DNA of 22,027 nt from Natrialbaceae archaeon (GTDB lineage Archaea; Halobacteriota; Halobacteria; Halobacteriales; Natrialbaceae). The notes below the pieces were generated by a model. That model worked only from the letters and a program-made list of their open reading frames with translations, was not told the DNA's origin and did not search any database. Below, in pieces: positions 15,293-21,284 of the stretch; positions within the stretch are counted from its first letter, which is position 1, and each line of letters opens with the position of its first letter. A program made the translations under genes and the position numbers. Where the stretch lies: NCBI GenBank assembly GCA_003552325.1, contig PUKM01000245.1, forward strand, positions 1 through 22,027, read 5' to 3'.

Positions 15293-15970
15293 CTACTGGT
15301 CGGCAACGGGGTCGAGTTCGGCTTCCAGGTGCTCGAGGTACGCTCTTACTGTCGCCTGCCGAGCCGTCGCTAACTGACGGCCCGGCTCCGTGTACATACG
15401 ATCGGGCAACTGGAGGATTTTCTTGTGTAAGTGGTTCACGCTCGTTTGGCCAGCAGGCGACTCGTCCGCCCCAACGGGTATCTCCGGATCCTCGATTGGC
15501 GTCCCCCGTTCGCCACCGTAGGTGAACGTCCGCGCGATACCGATCGCGCCGAGTGCGTCGAGATTGTCCGCGTCGGACACCAGCTTCGCCTCGAGGGACG
15601 CGGGTTCGACATCGTTCGAAAACCGATGGGCGCGGATACAGTGTACAACGTCGTCAACACGTACCGGCTCGAGCGGCTTTACCCGTGGGCCGTCGTGGCT
15701 ATTCAGGAGAATCCGTGCTGCTTCGCTGGCCCCCCATTCGGCATGATCGCTGATCTCGCCACGATCTTCCTTCGGTCGCCCGATATCGTGGAGGACGACT
15801 GCATATTCGAGGACCGAACGGTCGAGTGTTTCATCGGTGTCAATTTCAGCCACCAACCGACGGGCGTTGGTTTCGACTCGGCGAACGTGATTCCAGTCGT
15901 GAGCCGGACTCACCGTCCCCTCGAAATACGATCGGGCAACTGCGCGCACCTGCTCGAGTCGAGTGTGCAT
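15293..15970 (-). CDS. HD-domain phosphohydrolase, 225 aa
   Basis: An HD-superfamily metal-dependent phosphohydrolase with ligands visible at H28 (AHDWNHVRRV), H61-D62 (VLHDIGRPK) and D144 (SDADNLDALG). The layout resembles the YedJ/uncharacterised HD group acting on nucleotides or other phosphomonoesters; the exact substrate cannot be told. ATG 15970 starts the conserved part; the open frame further upstream is intergenic and overlaps the promoter of the PRC-barrel gene. A weak TTTTT element lies 27 bases upstream. Its stop is about 130 bases before the cyclase start on the same strand. It is divergent from the PRC-barrel gene, separated by about 110 bases. Confidence 0.87.
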   Translation of the reverse strand: MHTRLEQVRAVARSYFEGTVSPAHDWNHVRRVETNARRLVAEIDTDETLDRSVLEYAVVLHDIGRPKEDRGEISDHAEWGASEAARILLNSHDGPRVKPLEPVRVDDVVHCIRAHRFSNDVEPASLEAKLVSDADNLDALGAIGIARTFTYGGERGTPIEDPEIPVGADESPAGQTSVNHLHKKILQLPDRMYTEPGRQLATARQATVRAYLEHLEAELDPVADQ

Positions 15971-16048
15971 ACATGCAGAGAGACCCAGTCGGAAAAAGTC
16001 GTTCCGAAGTCCGCACTCGAGGTCTGGAAACCCATCTGTCTGACTAAC

Positions 16049-16054
16049 AATTAA
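16049..16054 (+). promoter_or_regulatory. TATA element deciding the PRC-barrel start
   Basis: AATTAA at 16049-16054 is centred 28 bases before ATG 16080 but only about 16 before ATG 16068. With a leaderless transcript this favours the second ATG as the true start. Confidence 0.55.
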
Positions 16055-16079
16055 GAGCCAGCCACACATGGTCGATAGC

Positions 16080-16373
16080 ATGGACGACACTCCACAGGAG
16101 ATTACCTCGCTCGTTGGACGCGAGGTTTACTCGAACAACGGCGTTTTCGTCGGTGAAGTCGAAGACCTCAGATTACAGGTTGACGGTGAAGCAGTCACTG
16201 GATTAGCCCTCGGGCGGCTCAACCGAACGCTCTTTGGTAACGAGGTTGACGGCAGCAAGGGCGTCATCGTTCCGTACCGCTGGGTGCGCGCCGTCGGAGA
16301 CATCATCCTCGTCACTGAGGTCGTCGAACGCGTCAAGGAAGCCGATGAAGAGGAAGAAGAAGTCGTCGTTTAA
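16080..16373 (+). CDS. PRC-barrel protein, CdpB-like cell-division factor
   Basis: A single PRC-barrel domain of 97 residues: EITSLVGREVYSNNGVFVGE (about 7-26), VEDLRLQVDGEAVTGLALG, then GVIVPYRWVRAVGDIILVTEVVERV and an acidic tail. Haloarchaeal PRC-barrel proteins CdpB1 and CdpB2 bridge the membrane protein CdpA and the FtsZ-positioning protein SepF in Haloferax. From memory, the Haloferax gene for CdpB1 (HVO_1691) adjoins a DHH phosphoesterase gene (HVO_1690), as this one does, which supports orthology. There is no membrane segment, as expected of a cytoplasmic adaptor. It converges on the DHH gene with only three bases between stop codons. ATG 16068 is the alternative start. Another PRC function is possible. 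Confidence 0.85.
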   Translation: MDDTPQEITSLVGREVYSNNGVFVGEVEDLRLQVDGEAVTGLALGRLNRTLFGNEVDGSKGVIVPYRWVRAVGDIILVTEVVERVKEADEEEEEVVV

Positions 16374-16376
16374 ATC

Positions 16377-17819
16377 TTAATTACCGTTCGACCCCTCGTC
16401 GACACCCATCGCATCGAACAGCGTTCGCTTCACGGCCTCTTCGGTCAGCGACAACAACGTGTCTCGTGTATCATCAGAAATATCGATGCCGGTGAAAATC
16501 CCGAGTGGGATTTCGGCACTGGCCTGTGTCGAGTGGCCAGCGGCTTCACCCATTTCGCCGTAGGCATCTTCGAGCACGCTCCCGACATCCATACGAATAT
16601 CTTTCGACCGGGCAGCCAGGAAAATCGTCTCCTCGGCGACGCCAAACACCGCCGTCGTCGTCACGCCCTCGAGATCGAGGAGATGACTCGCCGCCTGCAT
16701 CAATGCTTCCCGATCCCGGACGTACCCCGCGTTCGAGACGAGATGACTCCCCTGGACGTCCCGATTCGCGATCGCTTCGGCTAACACGTCGAGCGTTTCG
16801 GGGGACATCGAGGGCGATTCGACCTGCTCGAGGGTGTCGTGGTTCGCGAAGGGATACAGATAGGCGGCAGCCGTGAGATCTGCGGGAGTCGTATCCCGCT
16901 TGAAATCGAGGGTTTCCGCGCGAATGCCATAGAGGAGCGCCGTCGCCACTTCCTCGGTGACGTTCATATCGAACTCCTGGATGTACTTCGTCATGATCGT
17001 CGACGTCGAGGACATGTTCGGCCGAATGTCAGCAAAGGCCGGGTCGAACTCGCCGTCAGGCTCGTAGTGGTCGATCAGAATATCGATATCGAGTTCGAGT
17101 CCCTCCGCTGACCCGTGGTCGACGAGGGCAACGGTGTCGTACACACTTCGGTCCTCGATGTCGTCCCACTGATGGAGGTCGATCCCGAGGAGATTGACAA
17201 AGGCACGGTTTTCTTGATGCCCGATCTCGCCAAGGTAGATGATATCGGATTCGACCCCCAGGTGAGTGGCGATGGCCTGTAACGCGCCCGCACTGGCGAT
17301 CGAATCCGGATCCGGACTGGATTGTGTCACGATGGCGAACCGGCCATCAGTGTCTGTCAGAATCTCCGCGAGGGTCGCCGCGTTGTGCTCGAGTTCGCCT
17401 GACTCGAGTGCCCTGAGGGCGGAGTCGGCGATGACAGTCGATGGATTGATTACGATGTCAGCACCCAGATCAGCGAGTTCGTCGCCGGAAACGGGATCGC
17501 TCGCGCGCGCCACAATAAATTGGTCGCCGTTGGTCTCGCGAATCTGTGTGACGGCTTGTTTGTTTGCTTCGACATCAGAGGCCAGGATGAGAACGACGGA
17601 TCGATCGGCGATGAGCTCAGCCGCCTCTGGTTCGCGAATATCGGCTCGTCTCGCGTCTAGGTCTTGATCTCTGAGTGATTCAACGCGACTTTCGTCGCGG
17701 TCAATGATCAGCACATCTTTACCTTGATCGACGAGATCTTCTACGACGGCAAAGCCGACGCTCCCGCAGCCAAGAATCGCGTAGTCAGAGATCGACGAAA
17801 TTGTAACCCCCGTACTCAT
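16377..17819 (-). CDS. RCK_N-DHH-DHHA1 fusion phosphoesterase
   Basis: The 480-residue protein starts with a TrkA/RCK nucleotide-binding domain (about 12-135; GCGSVG 17-22, acidic D40 and D42). It continues with a DHH phosphoesterase domain (about 160-310) showing DPDS (170-173), D234, DHY (250-252, where DHH is usual) and a DHHA1 domain with GHSTQASAE (429-437). DHH-DHHA1 proteins hydrolyse cyclic dinucleotides, nanoRNA or pyrophosphate-like substrates. An RCK domain commonly binds NAD(H), ATP or c-di-AMP in potassium transport systems, so a role in c-di-AMP turnover and K+ homeostasis is attractive but inferred. A TTAA element near 17847-17850 gives a leaderless start at 17819, and a dyad lies between. 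Confidence 0.88.
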   Translation of the reverse strand: MSTGVTISSISDYAILGCGSVGFAVVEDLVDQGKDVLIIDRDESRVESLRDQDLDARRADIREPEAAELIADRSVVLILASDVEANKQAVTQIRETNGDQFIVARASDPVSGDELADLGADIVINPSTVIADSALRALESGELEHNAATLAEILTDTDGRFAIVTQSSPDPDSIASAGALQAIATHLGVESDIIYLGEIGHQENRAFVNLLGIDLHQWDDIEDRSVYDTVALVDHGSAEGLELDIDILIDHYEPDGEFDPAFADIRPNMSSTSTIMTKYIQEFDMNVTEEVATALLYGIRAETLDFKRDTTPADLTAAAYLYPFANHDTLEQVESPSMSPETLDVLAEAIANRDVQGSHLVSNAGYVRDREALMQAASHLLDLEGVTTTAVFGVAEETIFLAARSKDIRMDVGSVLEDAYGEMGEAAGHSTQASAEIPLGIFTGIDISDDTRDTLLSLTEEAVKRTLFDAMGVDEGSNGN

Positions 17820-17822
17820 GTG

Positions 17823-17844
17823 ACAGTCAGGTTGAACCGACTGT
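17823..17844. promoter_or_regulatory. Dyad between TATA box and start of the DHH gene
   Basis: ACAGTC (17823-17828) pairs with GACTGT (17839-17844), and GGTT (17830-17833) pairs with AACC (17835-17838), with one bulged base. The dyad fills the gap between the TTAA element and the ATG of the RCK-DHH gene, where a bound repressor would cover the transcription start. Confidence 0.5.
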
Positions 17845-17908
17845 ACTTAACGTTCCCGAAGCCCGTTACTATTTGCGTTGCAAGAGCTACCACGGCCCGA
17901 ATCACCAA

Positions 17909-17934
17909 CCGCTAAAGGAAACCTATTTTAGCGG
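17909..17934. promoter_or_regulatory. Palindrome containing the tRNA-Lys TATA box
   Basis: CCGCTAAA at 17909-17916 and TTTAGCGG at 17927-17934 form a perfect 8-base inverted repeat with a 10-base centre. The right arm overlaps CTATTTTAG, the likely TATA box, centred about 29 bases before the mature tRNA 5' end. It may be an ordinary promoter with a chance dyad or a regulated one. Confidence 0.55.
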
Positions 17935-17955
17935 CGCGAGGAAAACTTGTCCTGA

Positions 17956-18029
17956 GGGCCGGTAGCTCAGTTAGGCAGAGCGTCTGACTCTTAATCAGAC
18001 GGTCGCGTGTTCAAATCGCGCCCGGCCCG
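17956..18029 (+). tRNA. tRNA-Lys, anticodon CTT
   Basis: A complete cloverleaf is visible. The acceptor GGGCCGG (17956-17962) pairs fully with CCGGCCC (18022-18028) and the discriminator is G18029. The D-arm is GCTC/GAGC (17965-17968 and 17978-17981). The anticodon stem TCTGA/TCAGA (17983-17987 and 17995-17999) holds the anticodon CTT at 17990-17992. The T-stem GCGTG/CGCGC (18005-18009 and 18017-18021) has one G-T pair around the loop TTCAAAT. There is no intron and no encoded CCA, as is usual in haloarchaea. It reads lysine codon AAG. Its promoter is the TATTTTAG element just upstream. Confidence 0.96.
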
Positions 18030-18030
18030 T
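18007..18030 (+). repeat. tRNA-Lys 3' end, repeat copy 1 (inside the gene)
   Basis: This is the functional copy of the 24-base segment running from the T-stem to just past the discriminator. It recurs exactly at 18126-18149. Its rightward continuation to 18038 matches copy 3. Confidence 0.85.
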
Positions 18031-18033
18031 TCT

Positions 18034-18060
18034 GCACCGCGAACAACTCGTGAGCGGTGC
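18034..18060 (+). terminator. Hairpin directly after tRNA-Lys
   Basis: GCACCGC (18034-18040) and GCGGTGC (18054-18060) form a perfect 7-base stem with a 13-base loop, four bases after the tRNA. It may help end the transcript or 3' processing. No T-rich run follows, so termination is uncertain. Confidence 0.4.
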
Positions 18061-18068
18061 AAACGTAA

Positions 18069-18086
18069 CCGGCGGGATTTGAACGC
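18069..18086 (-). repeat. Inverted T-arm-like tRNA fragment
   Basis: Read on the minus strand this stretch resembles a tRNA T-arm and acceptor end: GTTCAAATC is shared with the tRNA-Lys, followed by a near match to its acceptor strand. It faces copy 2 at 18126-18149, and GGTCG (18092-18096) with CGACC (18119-18123) extends the dyad between them. Confidence 0.55.
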
Positions 18087-18125
18087 AGGGAGGTCGCGCG
18101 CAACGCAGTGAGCACGTCCGACCGT

Positions 18126-18149
18126 GTGTTCAAATCGCGCCCGGCCCGT
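18126..18149 (+). repeat. tRNA-Lys 3' end, repeat copy 2
   Basis: Perfect 24-base repeat of 18007-18030, 119 bases further on. It is not part of a tRNA: no D-arm or anticodon arm precedes it. The 20 bases after it also resemble the sequence following the real gene (about 16 of 20 when aligned by eye), so the duplication once extended past the tRNA. Confidence 0.85.
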
Positions 18150-18244
18150 GCAAAAAACTGGTGAGCCGTGCGTGGCGCGAACGAAGTGAGGGCCACGAGA
18201 GCGAGCGGTGAAACCGCGAGCAGGAGTGTGTCGGCGTAGTTCAC

Positions 18245-18269
18245 AATCGCGCCCGGCCCGTTCTGCACC
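18245..18269 (+). repeat. tRNA-Lys 3' end, repeat copy 3
   Basis: This 25-base segment matches 18014-18038 exactly and sits 112 bases after copy 2. Its upstream side differs by one inserted C in the T-loop region. The following bases resemble the region right of the real gene (about 12 of 15), as in copy 2. Confidence 0.83.
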
Positions 18270-18364
18270 ACGAGCAGCTTGTGACGACGTAATGTTTCGA
18301 TATGATTCGGTCGACCTGTCGGCTCGCACAGTGTCACTGCTGTTCCCGCATGGTGCCAAGGCGT

Positions 18365-21052
18365 TCAATCAGCAGCCGGCTCGAGCGTAAGCGAAAATGT
18401 CGCCCCTTCCCCAGGTACTGATTCCACCCATATTTCTCCACCGTGTCGTTCGATGATACGACGACAGAGAGCCAGTCCAATACCGGTGCCTGGATACTCC
18501 CCGTGGCTATGTAACCGTTGAAATACGTCGAAAACCTGTTCCTGTTGTTCGGGGTCGATACCTATCCCCTCATCACTCACCGAGCATTTCCATTTCTCTC
18601 CCTCTCGTTGGGCCGAAACAGTAATTTGAGGGGGGTTTTCGCTGTACTCGAGCGCATTAGCGAGGAGGTTTTGGAATACCTGGCGTAACTGGGCGGCATC
18701 ACCGGTGACGGTCGGCAGTGGCTCGATTTCTATTTGTGCCCCCGTTTCCACGATTTTTACCTCAAGGTCACGGCGGACATCCTCGAGGACGGCGTCAAGA
18801 TTCACTGTGTCGAGGGGCTCACCCCCAGTTTCGATACGCGAGTAAGCCAGGAGCGCCTCGATCATCTCTCGCATTCGTTGGGCTCCGTCGACGGCATATC
18901 TCAGAAACTCTTCCCCATCTTCATCGAGCTTGTCCTCGTATCGGCGTTCGATAAGCTGGAGATAACTCGAGATCATCCGAAGTGGCTCCTGGAGGTCGTG
19001 GCTGGCGGCGTAGGCGAACTGCTCGAGCCGTCTCGTCTCTGCTTGGAGGTCACCGATGTACTCCCGACGTTCGATGTGGAATTTCAAAAGCGTCGCGAGT
19101 GTCTCGATGAGCTCCCGTTCCTCATCGATGAACGCCTGCTTTTTGTTCTCTGACGGTTGCCCCTCGAAGACGACGTCAATCGTGATCGGCGTGCCGTTGG
19201 CGGTACTCGTTTCGGCGGTGATCTGTTTTTCTGTTTCAAAATCGAAATCGGTCGACGCTGTCCGGTCTCCAATCGAAACAAGTGCACCGGTTTGGTCGGG
19301 ATATTGAAAGGCCTTCGGAAGGTTCGCTACAAACTCCTCGAGCACGCTGTCGATCGATTTATCACCGGCTTCGAGTAACTTGGTAACTAGTTTCACGACT
19401 GTGAGCTCTTTTTCACGTTCCTCGAGTTCCTGTTTCCGCCGGTGTACGAGTTCTTTCAGGTCTGTAATATCCGTCCCGCTCACGACTACCTGCTGAACCT
19501 TGCCCTCGTCGTCTGTAATGGGTGTCGCATTTATCGAGAGCCACCGCTTTCCCCCAGTGGGTAATCGGATGAATATTTCTTGATCGTACATCGGGGTCTC
19601 GGTTTCGAATACACGTGCGGCCGGTCGCTCATCGACTGGCAAGAACGTGCCGTCTGCGGAATACATGTCTTTCTCACCAGCCCTGTACAGTGCTCCATCG
19701 GAACTTGTCAAATTGAGCAAGGTCGCCATGCGTTCGTTGATCCGGTTTGTTGTTCCGTCAGCATTGACAACGGCGATTCCGACAGGACTGGTTTCCAGAA
19801 TGCGCTCGACGAGGTCACGCTCGCGTTGGAGTTGCTGTTCTCGCTTTCGACGCTCAGTCATATCGTGTGTGACCTTTGCGAATCCTTGCAACTCCCCGTC
19901 GTCTTCAATTGCCGTTATTGTTACACTCGCCCAGAACCGTGTTCCATCAGCCCGTACTCGCCAGGTCTCGTCTTTGAACGACCCCTCGCGTCTCGCACGC
20001 TCGAGGTTTTGTTTTGGGACAAGTGCTCGTTGATCTTCTTCGGTGTAAAATCTCGAGAAGTGTGTGCCGAGAATTTCGGATTCGGAGTACCCCTTGATAC
20101 GTCTTGCCCCTTCGTTCCAGTTGATAACGGTGCCGTTTGGATCGAGCATGAAAATGGCGTACTCGTCGACAGCGTTCACTAGTGATTGAAGCCGTTTTTC
20201 ACTCTCACGATGAGCCCGTTCTGATTGTTTTCGATCCGTGATGTCGTAGTAGAGTTCGACACGTCCACCGGCGTATCGGCCGGATTCGATGGGCTTGCTG
20301 CGGTGCTCGAGCCACCGATCGTTTCTCCCCGGTCCAGGACTCGTACGGCATTCGAATTGCTCGACGTAGGCGTTGTCTTCGTAGGTGGCGAGAACGGTTT
20401 CGACGAACGTCTCGGGATCAACCAACCGCTTCGAGATCGTTTCCTCGATAACGGTTGGCTTGTGTCGCCCAATAATGTCTTCCCGATCGACAGCAAAGTA
20501 CGTCTCAATCGTCTCATCGATCCAGACAATGTCAAACGTATCATCCAAAATAAATACGCCGACATCGGCTTCATCGATCACTGAGGAGATCGATTCATCT
20601 GATTCCCAGATAGATGAGAGACCGACGCGTTCGCTCGGTTTGTGACTGATTGGTCGAACCACCCCGACGGTCCCTTTGAGATCACCAGCCTGGGTTAGAA
20701 GCGGGGATACTCTAAGCTCACACTCAATTCGTTTGCCGGATGCCGTTTCAATGACGAGTTCGAAGTTAGTTGATGAGTCTGTCTTGGTATCGAGTCGCTC
20801 GCGAATTTCTCGTTCGATTCGGTTGACATCGTCGGCACACATGATCTTTGAGACGTGTTCACCGACCAGTTCCTCGCGCGAGTACCCTGTGTGTTCACAG
20901 ATGGTATCGTTGACCGTCACGAACCGTCCCGACGCATCGAGTTGGTAGATGCCATCGTCGACCGCATTCACCAGGGTTCGATAATGGTTAGACACTCCGG
21001 AATCCGTAGAGAGGTCCGGAACCCCGGTATCGCCATCGGCATCGTTCGACAT
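18365..21052 (-). CDS. Four-PAS histidine kinase with GAF-like domain, cytoplasmic
   Basis: This is an 895-residue soluble sensor kinase. PAS domains lie at about 22-135, 152-275, 285-402 and 412-535. A coiled segment and a GAF-like region (about 540-665) follow, then the HisKA dimerisation domain with phospho-acceptor H685 in AASHDLQEPLRMI, and an ATPase with N-box QVFQNLLANALEYS (791-804), G1 DEGIGI (827-832) and G2 GTGIGLAL (855-862). No membrane helix or HAMP is seen, so it senses an internal signal such as redox, oxygen or a small ligand, and it has no receiver domain or adjacent response regulator. A CCTTTAACC box centred about 27 bases upstream gives a leaderless start at 21052. It is divergent from dnaK. 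Confidence 0.93.
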   Translation of the reverse strand: MSNDADGDTGVPDLSTDSGVSNHYRTLVNAVDDGIYQLDASGRFVTVNDTICEHTGYSREELVGEHVSKIMCADDVNRIEREIRERLDTKTDSSTNFELVIETASGKRIECELRVSPLLTQAGDLKGTVGVVRPISHKPSERVGLSSIWESDESISSVIDEADVGVFILDDTFDIVWIDETIETYFAVDREDIIGRHKPTVIEETISKRLVDPETFVETVLATYEDNAYVEQFECRTSPGPGRNDRWLEHRSKPIESGRYAGGRVELYYDITDRKQSERAHRESEKRLQSLVNAVDEYAIFMLDPNGTVINWNEGARRIKGYSESEILGTHFSRFYTEEDQRALVPKQNLERARREGSFKDETWRVRADGTRFWASVTITAIEDDGELQGFAKVTHDMTERRKREQQLQRERDLVERILETSPVGIAVVNADGTTNRINERMATLLNLTSSDGALYRAGEKDMYSADGTFLPVDERPAARVFETETPMYDQEIFIRLPTGGKRWLSINATPITDDEGKVQQVVVSGTDITDLKELVHRRKQELEEREKELTVVKLVTKLLEAGDKSIDSVLEEFVANLPKAFQYPDQTGALVSIGDRTASTDFDFETEKQITAETSTANGTPITIDVVFEGQPSENKKQAFIDEERELIETLATLLKFHIERREYIGDLQAETRRLEQFAYAASHDLQEPLRMISSYLQLIERRYEDKLDEDGEEFLRYAVDGAQRMREMIEALLAYSRIETGGEPLDTVNLDAVLEDVRRDLEVKIVETGAQIEIEPLPTVTGDAAQLRQVFQNLLANALEYSENPPQITVSAQREGEKWKCSVSDEGIGIDPEQQEQVFDVFQRLHSHGEYPGTGIGLALCRRIIERHGGEIWVESVPGEGATFSLTLEPAAD

Positions 21053-21076
21053 GCTAACGGTGTACTGCTCACGCGG

Positions 21077-21081
21077 TTAAA
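21077..21081 (-). promoter_or_regulatory. TATA box of the sensor kinase
   Basis: TTTAA on the minus strand is centred about 27 bases before the kinase ATG, the leaderless spacing. Confidence 0.6.
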
Positions 21082-21253
21082 GGGCTTGCACATTGTGTAC
21101 CAGTCGTGTGTCTATCCGGTGAAAGTGGGATGAGCGTACACGTTTGCAACGCCGTGTCTGCCTGTAGACGGCCTGACTGTGTGCGGTGATGCGTCTTTGC
21201 GTAGTTCCCCCGAAATGTGAATTATATTCGTCAACTCGAGCGGTGTAGTAACC

Positions 21254-21260
21254 TTTAAAA
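21254..21260 (+). promoter_or_regulatory. TATA box of dnaK
   Basis: TTTAAAA is centred 28 bases before the dnaK start codon, so the mRNA is probably leaderless. A second AT-rich patch (AATTATATT) lies about 30 bases further upstream and might belong to a heat-shock-responsive element; that is inference. Confidence 0.75.
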
Positions 21261-21284
21261 CAAAGTGCGCACTATAACCTGGTA

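Noticed and set aside
15431..16054. 207-codon plus-strand open frame opposite the HD gene
   Set aside because: The HD ligands on the other strand are intact and this frame has no family resemblance.
17991..18368. Two minus-strand open frames containing AGRDLNTRPSD-like text
   Set aside because: This wording is the familiar false translation of the reverse strand of tRNA T-arms. They cover the tRNA-Lys gene and its repeats and are not genes.
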